Position numbers and translations under genes: made by a program. A DNA stretch of 64,000 bases from Pseudomonadota bacterium (lineage in GTDB: Bacteria; Pseudomonadota; Gammaproteobacteria; DASZBR01), in contig JAJYDF010000018.1 in NCBI GenBank assembly GCA_021777765.1, positions 1-64,000 of the forward strand, in the 5' to 3' direction. The notes under the pieces were generated by a model, which searched no databases, had not been told where the DNA came from, and saw nothing but the letters and a program-made list of their open reading frames with translations. Below are positions 16,651-26,222 of the stretch, in pieces. The first letter of the stretch is position 1. Every line of letters starts with the position of its first letter.

Positions 16651-18903
16651 ATGCAATATCAAGATATTAAAGACGCTTTAGAAAAAGAATTACAATCGAC
16701 TCAATTATCAACACTGAGTGATACTCAATGTCAAATCGAAATAATGGATTACATTATATTAACTTTTAATTGTAATAAATATTTATCTGTGGCTAAGCAA
16801 TTAGAAGCATTTTTAGTAAAGCAGTGTAAAGAATTATCCCACAATAAAGAAATCTCAATCAATGATCCCTTCAAAAACAGATATCTTGCGAAATTAATTT
16901 ATTTGGCAAAAATTTATTTAAATGTATTTAGTCTCTTTACGTTATTAGAAACGCATCAATCTGAATATCGATGCTTTGAATTAGGTATCTTATATGTGGG
17001 TTTATTAGAAATATTCGAACAACTGCCCGAACAAGAGCTAGTTGATTTAATAAAAAAACAGCAGGATTTATTTTTCACATCAGATATCAACAATAAGTCT
17101 TCACTCATTAAAGTGAACATTGATTTTTTTCGAGTAAAATACTATCAAGAAATCAATCTCTTTAAACAACAATTCATGATGATACTTCAGCTAGGATTAC
17201 GTCACAAAGGCTTCGTATTCGAATTTGAAGATAGAAAACAGATTTGTCTTCATGCTGACACTATCAAATTAACCACCGCGTTGCTATTTAATCATCCATC
17301 ATTAACTTATTATCAACTGCAATTTAGATTAAAAATGCAACAGCTGTTCTGCATTGATCCTGTTACTATTTATCACATTACTGCAGATTTTATGGATAAA
17401 TATGTAAATGGTGTTAATAAATCATATATCATTGAGGTTTTTTGCGAAGATCTTTTTTGTAATTATTTGTGGGGCATTGGAAATTATAGTTTCAATACCT
17501 TTAATTATAACAATGACATTTTGAAAGGTATAAGCTATCCAGTAACACAAAATCTTAGATTTAATCAACTACAGCTCAATTTATTTGCAAATCTGTATTT
17601 TGGAAACTTTAAATTACCTGAACTCATAGAAAATTGCATATTTATATCATGTGCATTTAGCGATGACAATTTTAAGTATATTACTTACAAAAACTGTAAA
17701 TTCTTTAATTGTAGTTTTTCTTATATACTAATACATAGTGGCTTTTTATTATCATGTGATTTTATAAATACTCATTTGGAATATCATGACATCACAAGCT
17801 CTCGTTTTAATAAATGTAATTTTGAGAATAATATGTGGTATAGGGTTAAGGGAAAAAGTATAGAAATAGTGCAATCAAATGTTATGAATTCTTCTATTCT
17901 ATTTTCTAATTTAAACGCAGCACGCTTTTCTTCTGTCACCTTTAATTCAGTAAATTTTTTAGGTTCAAACATGAAATTACTTTCAGTTCGCTAATGTTTG
18001 TTAGATAATGTTGATTTGAGTGGTGCATTATATTTGGGTAAAATTTATAAGGCTCGATCTATTTGTTTAGAACACACATTCACAAATGTTAGTCATCAAC
18101 TATCAATGTTATTTGGCGATCAAAATAGATTTGGTTCTATGATCCTCTCTACTGATGCTATTACCCCTTTTCTTTTAAATTCCTATTCAGAAGAGTATGC
18201 GATAGATACTCAAGAGAATATGAATAACAATAATTCCGATAACCAACAATCATTACGTAATTTTGATTTAAAATTGCAAAGAGAAAAAATTAATATTCGT
18301 ATCCGGCTGGGATGGATTTTGTGTGCAACTAAACGTCTTGAAGATCTTTGTGGACATTTATCATGTTATGACGGAACCGAGATTAAACAATCCACTCTAG
18401 TTAATATGGAAATGTTATTTAATATCTTAAAACAAGCCACTCAAAAATTAAAAATGAATTTAACACTCACTGAACGCTGCCAGTCTGTTTTGGCGAATGG
18501 TTTAGCCAGTAATGGCATATTCAAAAACTATAAAGAATATTAAGTTGACATGAATCAAAAATATCCACTATTTCCCAATGATTGTTATGTCGCTAATGAA
18601 AATATTTTTCCAAATATTCATGTTGAAGACGTCAATTATGCATATAGTTTTAGAAAAAGAGAAAGTTTAGTAGCAATAATTAAATTATCAAACAGATTAC
18701 GCAACATTGAATATGCTATATCAACAATCAAATACAAAATGCCGCCTTCCCAGCTACAACCGCCATCAAGGAATTTACGGTCATAATACTAAGAAATCGA
18801 TAGATTGCTATCAAATACAATGCAATATCAGTTTGAAAGTTTTAAGACAAAATTTAATAATTTAATTAAGAAGCATGATAATTCTAAATTGATAGAGTCA
18901 TAG
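16651..18903 (+). pseudogene. Pentapeptide-repeat protein gene interrupted by in-frame TAA codons
   Basis: One frame runs 2.25 kb and is broken only by TAA codons at 17992, 18541, 18784 and 18790, ending at TAG 18901-18903. The first 447 codons give a helical N-terminal region and, from about 325, pentapeptide-like repeats (NCIFISCAF, NCKFFNCSF, RFNKCNFENN, NLNAARFSSV). The repeats continue straight across the first TAA (LDNVDLSGALYLG). The second segment (17998-18543) and third (18550-18786) are also helical. No frameshift is present. A single ancestral protein of about 745 residues best explains it; separate short genes with poor ribosome sites are the alternative. Confidence 0.65.
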
Positions 18904-18910
18904 GCTTGAA

Positions 18911-19570
18911 TTAATCATATTTTAATCGGTCAGGCTCAATTTTTGATACAGGAGCTTGGTTTTCTTTATTTTCATGTGCAATTTTATACAGTTTAATTTT
19001 ATCTAATTCAGAATCTTTCTTTTTCATTGTATAAACGAAGCCATTCCAACTATTAATTAAAGTGGCAACATCTAATTTAGGTACAATTTTATTTAATTTA
19101 CGGCACGATACTAAAACATTAGATTGCGTATCATTATATATATTATCTACAGTAAGATTATGTTTATTTAATGCCGTATTATTGGATTTTTCAACAATAT
19201 CATACATTTCAGCTTTCTTGCTAATTGTTGCAATACTGAAGTCAGAGGTAACTTCAGGATGCGATTTCATGATTTTTGCAAGTAAAAGTAAATTTGAATT
19301 GGCATGATATAAATTAAATAACACATTAAATAAGTCCCTATGAGTAGGATCGAGTTCAACGCGGCCGCTATAATTCAATTTTATCCAAGTATCTATGTTG
19401 CTACACGAATTAAGATCAAACCCCATTTTTTGAGAAGTCACATTACCCTGTTTATCATATTCCCAATGCATTTCAAAAAGTTGATCGAAGATATTTTTCA
19501 TGGTGGGATTTTTGAGGTGTTGCTTTATATCATCCAAAAAAGCTTTAAAATACGTCATTACTTCGTCCAT
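18911..19570 (-). CDS. Unknown helical protein
   Basis: This 219-residue protein has no motif I recognise. It is hydrophilic and Lys/Asn-rich, with no signal peptide or membrane segment. GGGGA lies nine bases ahead of the ATG, a reasonable ribosome site. It converges with the broken pentapeptide gene, with seven bases between their ends. Its place inside accessory DNA that splits the oxidase assembly cluster, and its composition, fit a lineage-specific or effector-like gene, but this is inference. Confidence 0.65.
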   Translation of the reverse strand: MDEVMTYFKAFLDDIKQHLKNPTMKNIFDQLFEMHWEYDKQGNVTSQKMGFDLNSCSNIDTWIKLNYSGRVELDPTHRDLFNVLFNLYHANSNLLLLAKIMKSHPEVTSDFSIATISKKAEMYDIVEKSNNTALNKHNLTVDNIYNDTQSNVLVSCRKLNKIVPKLDVATLINSWNGFVYTMKKKDSELDKIKLYKIAHENKENQAPVSKIEPDRLKYD

Positions 19571-19712
19571 TGTTCATTTCCCCATTTTGTTTAAGCCATG
19601 AATAAATTATAGTTGATACTCTGGGCTTAATGATGAGCTCTAGTAGTGCATCACCATCATTACTATGAAATACAATATAAAGGATTCTAATTGTTTTTTA
19701 GGAGTTTACGGA

Positions 19713-20732
19713 GTGTCTCACAGTCAACGTTTACAATTAATTTCTCGTTTAAGTCTTGCAGCAGTTTCCATCGCGTTATTGGTTATTATGTTAGGTGCAT
19801 TTACGCGCTTAACAGAGTCAGGTTTAGGATGTCCTGATTGGCCTGGGTGTTATGGGCATATTATGGTGCCGCAATCGCTGCAAAGTGTTCAAAGTGCGAA
19901 TGCTTTATATCCACATTCACCTTTAATACAAGCCAAGGCATGGGCTGAAATGGTGCATCGTTATGCAGTATTTATTTTGTTGTGTTGTATTAGTGCGTTA
20001 ATTGTTTTGTCACTGAACGATAGAAATAGGAGTCGCAATTTAGTTGTAGTGCCATTTTTATTAATTGGTATTGTTATTCTGCAAGTTTTATTGGGCATGT
20101 GGACGGTCACATTGCAATTATTACCAGTGGCAGTGCTAGGACATTTATTATGTGCTTTGATAACTCTATCTTTACTGTGGTGGCTTAATTTGTCGGTGAA
20201 TGAGAAATTTCATGTTCAAAATTTAACTGCAGTAAAAAAGTTTCGTTTTTGGGCAGGGCTGGGGTTAGTTATTCTATTCACACAAATTGCTTTAGGTGGT
20301 TGGACCAGTTCAAATTATGCTTCATTAGTGTGTCCTGAATTTCCTTATTGCATAGCGCATACGTTTCCTTTAGGTGAGTTTCACAAAGCATTTAATCTGT
20401 TTATGCCTATCGGGGCTAATTTTCAGGGTGGGCAGTTAGATTTTATTGCGCGAGCCACCATTCAATCGTTTCACCGTATCGGTGCTTTAATAACCAGTAT
20501 CTATTTACTAACGTTGTTTTTAGGCATCATGCTGTTTTCACACGAAAAATTACTGAAGCAGATCGCAATTTGGATTTTAATTATTTTGCTTTTTCAGGTA
20601 TCATTAGGAGTTTTAAATGTAGTGTGGTTATTGCCCTTGGGGATAGCTGTAGCTCATACCGCTGGCGCCGCACTGTTATTATTAACGCTTATTACTTTAA
20701 ATTACGCACTCTATGCAAAACCCGCCACCTGA
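19713..20732 (+). CDS. ctaA: Heme A synthase (COX15/CtaA)
   Basis: CtaA oxidises heme O to heme A for aa3-type oxidases in the inner membrane. From GTG 19713 it has 339 residues and about eight membrane helices. It has the signature [19 protein letters not shown] and conserved heme-ligand histidines in [26 protein letters not shown] and [16 protein letters not shown] lies eight bases ahead of the GTG; an in-frame ATG at 19665 would add 16 poorly hydrophobic residues, so GTG is preferred. Its 3' end overlaps ctaB by 20 bases. Confidence 0.93.
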   Translation: MSHSQRLQLISRLSLAAVSIALLVIMLGAFTRLTESGLGCPDWPGCYGHIMVPQSLQSVQSANALYPHSPLIQAKAWAEMVHRYAVFILLCCISALIVLSLNDRNRSRNLVVVPFLLIGIVILQVLLGMWTVTLQLLPVAVLGHLLCALITLSLLWWLNLSVNEKFHVQNLTAVKKFRFWAGLGLVILFTQIALGGWTSSNYASLVCPEFPYCIAHTFPLGEFHKAFNLFMPIGANFQGGQLDFIARATIQSFHRIGALITSIYLLTLFLGIMLFSHEKLLKQIAIWILIILLFQVSLGVLNVVWLLPLGIAVAHTAGAALLLLTLITLNYALYAKPAT

Positions 20733-21657
20733 TTTGATTAAAAATAGTGTTTCAGAATCATCAACGCAATGGAGTGCGCACTTTGAAACTGTCCTTAATT
20801 ACAGTTCTGCTTATTTGGAATTGTGTAAACCCCGTGTAGTGATGTTGATGTTGTTGACTGCAATTGTCGGCATGCAACTGGCTGTACCTGGATTTATTCC
20901 GTGGAATATTTTGTGTTTCGGCACGTTAGGTATTGCATTATCAGCTGGGTCAGCAGCAGTGATTAATCATCTTGCCGATAGAAAGATTGATTGCAAAATG
21001 GCTAGAACAGAACGACGGCCTATACCGACCGGTAAGGTTTCGCCTCGAGCGGCTTTAATTTTTGCTTTTATTTTAGGGGTGACAGGATTATCTATTTTAT
21101 ATTTTTTGATAAATCCATTAACTGCCTTGTTTACATTTTTAACGCAATTAGGTTACGCAGGAATTTATACTTTTTATCTTAAACATAATACGTCACAAAA
21201 TATTGTTATCGGTGGCTTAGCCGGTGCAACTCCGCCGTTATTAGGTTGGACAGCAGCAGCAGGGCATTTAGTGCCACAAAGTTTGCTTTTAGTGTTAATT
21301 ATTTTTTTATGGACACCTCCGCATTTTTGGGCTTTAGCTATTCATCGTTATGAAGATTATAAAAAATCTCAGGTACCGATGTTACCAGTCACCCATGGTA
21401 TTGCTTATACCAAACGTCAAATTTTTCTTTATACCTTATTGTTAATTGCAGCCACTTTATTGCCTTACGCTTGTGGTATGAGCGGTTTAATTTATTTAGT
21501 TGGGGTTATTTTGCTGAATGTGGCTTTCTTGATCAAAGTGACGCAATTAATGTTTAGCGACAATAATGCTGAAGGCATGAAAGTATTTAAATTCTCAATT
21601 ATTTATTTAATGTTGTTGTTTGTGGTTTTGTTGGTTGATCATTTTTTTAAATTTTAA
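20713..21657 (+). CDS. ctaB: Protoheme IX farnesyltransferase (heme O synthase)
   Basis: CtaB attaches a farnesyl group to heme B to make heme O, the substrate of CtaA. The 314-residue UbiA-family membrane protein has about nine helices and the prenyl-diphosphate site [19 protein letters not shown], which fits the family N/D-x-x-x-D pattern, plus the second loop [17 protein letters not shown]. It overlaps ctaA by 20 bases, so the pair is coupled. Confidence 0.94.
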   Translation: MQNPPPDLIKNSVSESSTQWSAHFETVLNYSSAYLELCKPRVVMLMLLTAIVGMQLAVPGFIPWNILCFGTLGIALSAGSAAVINHLADRKIDCKMARTERRPIPTGKVSPRAALIFAFILGVTGLSILYFLINPLTALFTFLTQLGYAGIYTFYLKHNTSQNIVIGGLAGATPPLLGWTAAAGHLVPQSLLLVLIIFLWTPPHFWALAIHRYEDYKKSQVPMLPVTHGIAYTKRQIFLYTLLLIAATLLPYACGMSGLIYLVGVILLNVAFLIKVTQLMFSDNNAEGMKVFKFSIIYLMLLFVVLLVDHFFKF

Positions 21658-21694
21658 ATTGTAGTTACATAAAGGCATAGAAGCTTCAGTGCGA

Positions 21695-21796
21695 GCGAAA
21701 TATTAAGTTATTTATTGCTGGACGAAGCCGCGTCCTGCGATCGAAGATTACGTCCCTGTAATCTACGGTCCTGCAATAAATAACTTAATATTTCGC
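21695..21796. repeat. Long palindromic repeat, copy 2
   Basis: Arms at 21695-21718 and 21773-21796 are perfect 24-base reverse complements. The interior shares GATCGAAGATTACGTCCCTG and TAATCTACGGTCCTG with copy 1 (6033-6135). Relative to copy 1 the left arm has TAAG in place of GATG, and the right arm has CTTA in place of CATC, so pairing is kept. It lies after ctaB. Confidence 0.88.
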
Positions 21797-22013
21797 TGAT
21801 AGTTCAGTGGTGATTGGGGAAATGTCCTAGTAGGAAGTTAAAAAAATAATTGAGTGGTGGAGAGTAGGGTGTAGCGTAATTCAATTTCGGAGTAATCGAA
21901 TTATCGTAGGGTGAATTAGCGCAATGAGGAGCTCATAATTGAAATGAAGATGAAATTGGCAATAACATAATTCAATTAATCAGGCGCGTAATCCACCAAA
22001 ACAAATGTAAATC

Positions 22014-22050
22014 GTAACCCAGACAAAGGAGTTTAGCGACATGTCCGGGA
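22014..22050. repeat. CCGGAC/GTCCGG repeat, diverged copy
   Basis: GTAACCCAGACAAAGGAG followed by TTTAGCGACATGTCCGGGA matches the family with several changes. It lies 28 bases ahead of the sco start codon, in the probable leader. Confidence 0.6.
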
Positions 22051-22078
22051 TGTAATATCGAAGGAGAGGAAGGTATAT

Positions 22079-22720
22079 ATGAGAAATCCATTTTCAGGTT
22101 TAACGAGCAATCAATTATTTGCATTGATTGCTTTGGCTATTGGCGCAGTTTTAATTGGATTGTGGATCAGTTATCGATCGTTTTCTGTCCCTAAACCTGA
22201 AGCAACAAATTATACGCTTTATACACCTGCTGAAGATATTTCAGCATTTCAGTTGACGGATAGTAATGATAGACCATTTACGAATTTATCTTTGCAAGGG
22301 CATTGGACATTTGTTTATTTTGGATTTACCAGCTGCGAAGCATTATGTCCAACCACGATGACATTATTAAATAATATGTATCAAATGTTATTACAAAAAC
22401 AACAAAATCCTATGCCGGATGTGGTAATGATTTCGATTGATCCGGATAATGATACGACAACGAAATTGCATGATTATGTCACGTCATTTAATCCCCATTT
22501 TCAAGGGGCAACAGGTGCAAAAGATCAAATACAACAATTGGCATCAAGTTTAAATGTGGTTTATACCAAAATTAAAACAACGACGGGTTATACATTAGAT
22601 CACAGTGGTGCAATTATGTTGATCGATCCATCAGGGCGATTAATTGCTGTGTTTACACCCCCATTTGACGCAAAAAGTCTCGCTGATGATTTTCAAGGTA
22701 TTGTGAGTAGTTCAGGTTAA
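22079..22720 (+). CDS. SCO1/SenC family copper chaperone
   Basis: SCO proteins deliver copper to the CuA site of cytochrome oxidase in the periplasm. The 213-residue protein has one N-terminal membrane anchor (about 12-31), the copper-binding pair Cys86 and Cys90 in FTSCEALCPTT, and the conserved histidine in LDHSGAIMLIDPSG. A strong ribosome site (AGGAGAGGAAGG) precedes the ATG. It belongs functionally with ctaA and ctaB, 0.4 kb upstream. Confidence 0.92.
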   Translation: MRNPFSGLTSNQLFALIALAIGAVLIGLWISYRSFSVPKPEATNYTLYTPAEDISAFQLTDSNDRPFTNLSLQGHWTFVYFGFTSCEALCPTTMTLLNNMYQMLLQKQQNPMPDVVMISIDPDNDTTTKLHDYVTSFNPHFQGATGAKDQIQQLASSLNVVYTKIKTTTGYTLDHSGAIMLIDPSGRLIAVFTPPFDAKSLADDFQGIVSSSG

Positions 22721-22741
22721 TTCAAGAATGAGGAGCCTTAA

Positions 22742-23326
22742 GTGGCAAAATTACATTTTTATTATTCTGCGATGAATGCGGGTAAAAGTACTACATTATT
22801 GCAATCGAATTATAATTATCAAGAACGCGGCATGCGTACAATTTTATTTACTGCTGATATTGATACCCGTTTTGGTCAAGGCAAAATTGCATCGCGAATC
22901 GGTTTGGAATCGAATGCGATTGGATTTGATGATCAATTGAATTTATATCACGCCACTGAAAAATTAATTAATCAACACGATAAAATAAAATGTGTGTTAA
23001 TTGATGAGGCACAATTTTTATCTAAAGATCAAGTTTGGCAATTAACGCAAATTGTCGATCAATTACGTATTCCTGTTTTGGCATATGGATTACGCAGTGA
23101 TTTTCTCGGTGAACCCTTTGAAGGCAGTAAATATTTATTAGCCTGGGCTGAAGAATTAGTTGAGATTAAAACGATTTGTTTTTGTGGCAGTAAAGCAACA
23201 ATGAATTTGCGTATTGATGAGCAAGGAAATCCGGTGCGTAGCGGTGCGCAAATTGAAATTGGCGATAATGATCGCTATTTGGCAGTTTGTAGGAGGCATT
23301 TTAAAGAAGGGAAGATTAAAGATTAA
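22742..23326 (+). CDS. tdk: Thymidine kinase
   Basis: This enzyme phosphorylates thymidine in the salvage pathway. It is a 194-residue type II thymidine kinase. It has a P-loop in [15 protein letters not shown] (about 7-21), the Walker B-like [10 protein letters not shown], and zinc-site residues in ICFCGSKA and VCRRHF near the C-terminus. It begins with GTG behind a GAGGAG site. Confidence 0.95.
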   Translation: MAKLHFYYSAMNAGKSTTLLQSNYNYQERGMRTILFTADIDTRFGQGKIASRIGLESNAIGFDDQLNLYHATEKLINQHDKIKCVLIDEAQFLSKDQVWQLTQIVDQLRIPVLAYGLRSDFLGEPFEGSKYLLAWAEELVEIKTICFCGSKATMNLRIDEQGNPVRSGAQIEIGDNDRYLAVCRRHFKEGKIKD

Positions 23327-23360
23327 TTTTTTTCTCTCACAAGTGGGAGAAGAAAAAAAA
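23326..23360. terminator. Hairpin after tdk
   Basis: TTTTTTTCTCTCAC and GTGGGAGAAGAAAAAAA pair around a short loop directly after the tdk stop. The T-run lies on the 5' side of the plus strand, so it would work best for minus-strand transcripts. A role for tdk is uncertain. Confidence 0.4.
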
Positions 23361-23393
23361 TGAGATGTTCACTTAACTTAAGAGAGAGTAACC

Positions 23394-24686
23394 ATGATCC
23401 AAACAAATGCATTGAAAGAATCTATTGTAATGCCAGGTTATTTACCGTGGCTGGTTGTTTTTTCAGCAGCATTATTCTTTTTTTATGAATTTATTCAAAT
23501 GCACATGTTCAATGCAATTAGCCCTGATCTTATGAGTGATTTTCATATGAGTGCTACAACTTTGGGTTATGTATCGGCCAGTTATTTTTATGCAGATGTA
23601 ATCTTTTTATTTCCCGCGGGCATGTTGTTAGATCGGTTATCTAGTCGCAAAGTGATTCTCGCAGCGATGTTTATATGTGTAATTAGTACCGCATTATTTG
23701 CCAAAGCCACATCAGTTCCCATGGTATTTCTCTGTCACTTTGCTGCAGGTATTGGTAATGCATTTTGTTTTTTAAGTTGTATCCGAATTGCGGCACGATG
23801 GTTTTCGAATCGTCAAATGGCATTAGTGATTGGTTTAATTGTGACCATGGCAATGCTAGGTGGTGTCGTTGCACAAACCCCTTTAGCATGGTTAGTGAGT
23901 GCAGTAGGTTGGCGTAATGCATTATTATATACAGCATTATTAGGCGCATTGATTATTGGTTTGATTTGGTTATTTGTACAAGATTACCCACCGCACAAAG
24001 CACAAGTTATATCTGAACAAAAACAAAAAGTAAGAAATTTAGGATTATTTGAAACGATTAAGCGCGTATTAAGTAATTCACAAAATTGGTACTGCGGTTT
24101 TTATACCTCATTTTTAAATTTACCATTAATGTTACTCGGTGGTTTATGGGGCAGCTTATATTTAACAACAGTTCAACATCTCACTCGATTACAAGCTTCT
24201 TATGTCACCATGATGGTTTTTTGGGGAACCATTGTTGGTGGTCCATTAATTGGTTGGATATCCGATAAATTAGCATTACGAAAAACACCGATGATTATTT
24301 TCGGTATCATTTCATTACCCGTTATGTTAGCCATCATTTATATCGCGAATTTGTCATTAACTTCATTAATCGTTTTATTCTTTTTACTGGGATTATTTAC
24401 TTCAGCTCAAATTATCAGTTATCCCACCATTGAAGAAAGTAATGATAAAGCAATTACTGGGACAGCGATGGGGCTTGCATCGGTATTAATCATGGGAGCA
24501 CCTGCGATATTTGAACCGGTATTTGGTTGGTTAATGGATAAAAATTGGGATGGTACTATTGTGAATGGAGCGCATTATTATTCGGCGCATGCTTATTATT
24601 ATTCCATGTTAATTATGCCTGCCGTGTTATTTGTGGGGTTAATTGCGTCGTTTTTGGTCAAGGAAACAAACGCGCAAGGGCAATAA
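23394..24686 (+). CDS. Major facilitator superfamily transporter, copy 1
   Basis: This 430-residue inner-membrane protein has about twelve membrane helices. The MFS signature FPAGMLLDRLSSRKVIL stands between helices 2 and 3, and GWISDKLALRKTP between 8 and 9. It is about half identical by eye to the next gene, in the same order and length, so the two are a tandem duplication. The shared core FSAALFFFYEFIQM near the N-terminus is distinctive. The substrate cannot be told. In intracellular relatives such pairs often import nutrients, but that is inference. Confidence 0.9.
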   Translation: MIQTNALKESIVMPGYLPWLVVFSAALFFFYEFIQMHMFNAISPDLMSDFHMSATTLGYVSASYFYADVIFLFPAGMLLDRLSSRKVILAAMFICVISTALFAKATSVPMVFLCHFAAGIGNAFCFLSCIRIAARWFSNRQMALVIGLIVTMAMLGGVVAQTPLAWLVSAVGWRNALLYTALLGALIIGLIWLFVQDYPPHKAQVISEQKQKVRNLGLFETIKRVLSNSQNWYCGFYTSFLNLPLMLLGGLWGSLYLTTVQHLTRLQASYVTMMVFWGTIVGGPLIGWISDKLALRKTPMIIFGIISLPVMLAIIYIANLSLTSLIVLFFLLGLFTSAQIISYPTIEESNDKAITGTAMGLASVLIMGAPAIFEPVFGWLMDKNWDGTIVNGAHYYSAHAYYYSMLIMPAVLFVGLIASFLVKETNAQGQ

Positions 24687-24688
24687 CT

Positions 24689-24734
24689 CACCCTCATCCG
24701 CCTTCGGCACCTTCTCCCGCAAGCGGGAGAAGGA
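24689..24734 (-). repeat. REP-like repeat, solo arm
   Basis: Minus-orientation copy of the REP-like arm (CACCCTCATCCGCCTTCGGC, then ACCTTCTCCC-GCAAGC-GGGAGAAGGA), lying between the two tandem MFS genes and three bases after the first stop. It may modulate expression of the second gene. Confidence 0.85.
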
Positions 24735-24768
24735 AAAAAATGTGAATTAATTTTTCATCGAGGAAACT

Positions 24769-26070
24769 ATGTATTCTATGACAGCAAAACCTGAACAAGC
24801 ACTATCTTCATCGAACAATAAAATTCTACCGTGGATTGTGGTTTTCTCCGCGGCATTATTTTTCTTTTATGAATTTATTCAAATGAATATGTTCAGTTCA
24901 CTCGATCCTGATTTAATGCATGATTTTTCGATTAATGCCTCGCAATTGAGTCGTTTAGCATCCACTTATTTTTATTCTAATTTAATTTTCTTATTTCCTG
25001 CAGGTATGATTTTAGATCGCGTCTCTACTCGAAAAGTCATTTTAACAGCGTTATTAATTTGTAGTATTGGTACTTTATTATTTGGAATGTCTACATCAGT
25101 GTATGTTGCACAAATTTGCCGCTTTTTTACCGGTATCGGTAGTGCATTTTGTTTTTTAAGTAGCATGCGTTTAGCAACACGCTGGTTTCCGTCACAACGA
25201 TTAGCATTAGTGAGTGGTTTAGTGGTTACTATGGCGTGGTTTGGCGGCATGGTTGCACAAACACCTTTAACATGGCTTATTGAAAAATTAGGTTGGCGAC
25301 ACGCTATAGCGGTTGATGCAGGTTTAGGTATTTTAATTTGGACAATTATTTATTTCTTTGTACAAAATTATCCATCGAATAAAAATGAATTTTATCAACA
25401 AGAACAATTACGATTACAACAATTAGGATTGTGGTCTAGCTTGCGATCATCTTATCTGCGTTTACAAAATTGGTTATGCGCTTTATATACCTCAACAATG
25501 AATTTACCGATTGCCATATTAGGCGCAATTTTCGGTAGCTTATATTTAGAACAGGTTAAACATTTATCTCGCATCGATGCTTCTTATATCACCATGATGT
25601 TATTTGTCGGTACTATTATTGGTTCACCCTTAGCAGGTTGGTTATCTGATAAAATTGGCCGCCGCCGTTTACCCATGATTATTGGGACCTTATTATCATT
25701 AGTCATCGTCTTAGCCATTATTCATGCGCCCAATTTATCAAATGCAGAATATATTATTTTATTTTTATTATTAGGTTTTACCACGAGTACACAGATTATT
25801 AGTTATCCCACCGTGGCAGAAAGTAATCCTAAAATATTAACCGCAACATCCATTAGTGTAATTTCATTTTCAGCTATTGCGGGCTATCCCATTTCGCAAC
25901 AATTATTTGGTTATTTTTTAGATTATGGTAAAGATGCACAGATAGTGAATAATATTCATGTTTATTCTGCAGCTGATTTTAATCGTGCATTAATTATTTT
26001 ACCGGTGGCGTTTTTGATTAGTCTGGTGATGTCATTATTAATGCGGGAAACATATTGCAAAGAGCAGTAA
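24769..26070 (+). CDS. Major facilitator superfamily transporter, copy 2
   Basis: This is a 433-residue tandem paralogue of the preceding transporter, with about twelve helices and the signatures FPAGMILDRVSTRKVIL and GWLSDKIGRRRLPMI. The two diverge most at the N-terminus, the central loop and the C-terminal end. GAGG lies ahead of the ATG at 24769; an in-frame ATG at 24778 is an alternative. The substrate is unknown. It is followed by a convergent inverted repeat. Confidence 0.9.
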   Translation: MYSMTAKPEQALSSSNNKILPWIVVFSAALFFFYEFIQMNMFSSLDPDLMHDFSINASQLSRLASTYFYSNLIFLFPAGMILDRVSTRKVILTALLICSIGTLLFGMSTSVYVAQICRFFTGIGSAFCFLSSMRLATRWFPSQRLALVSGLVVTMAWFGGMVAQTPLTWLIEKLGWRHAIAVDAGLGILIWTIIYFFVQNYPSNKNEFYQQEQLRLQQLGLWSSLRSSYLRLQNWLCALYTSTMNLPIAILGAIFGSLYLEQVKHLSRIDASYITMMLFVGTIIGSPLAGWLSDKIGRRRLPMIIGTLLSLVIVLAIIHAPNLSNAEYIILFLLLGFTTSTQIISYPTVAESNPKILTATSISVISFSAIAGYPISQQLFGYFLDYGKDAQIVNNIHVYSAADFNRALIILPVAFLISLVMSLLMRETYCKEQ

Positions 26071-26117
26071 AAATCGAGGTATTTAATTTTTTATTATCAA
26101 AGTAATTTATTATCAAT

Positions 26118-26205
26118 GTTGGCCGAACAAAGGAGCGCAGCGACGTGTCCGGGAATTTAGATTCATTTACCCGGACACGTCGCTGCGCTCTTTTGTACGG
26201 GCTAC
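26118..26205. repeat. Head-to-head pair of CCGGAC repeats
   Basis: Two copies of the repeat face each other (about 26121-26153 and 26170-26202) with a 16-base spacer. AGGAGCGCAGCGACGTGTCC of the left copy pairs with GGACACGTCGCTGCGCTC of the right with few mismatches. The 33-base stem lies between convergent genes (MFS copy 2 and the PhoH-type gene) and could end both transcripts. Confidence 0.8.
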
Positions 26206-26222
26206 TTTTTTCTACAATGGTT

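Larger units (their letters stand above)
21658..22078. other. Repeat-filled gap between ctaB and sco
   Basis: This 421-base gap holds copy 2 of the long palindrome (21695-21796), short GTAGCGTAATTCA / GTGAATTAGCGC-like relics (about 21870-21930) and a diverged CCGGAC repeat (22014-22050). No coding region is visible. Confidence 0.65.
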
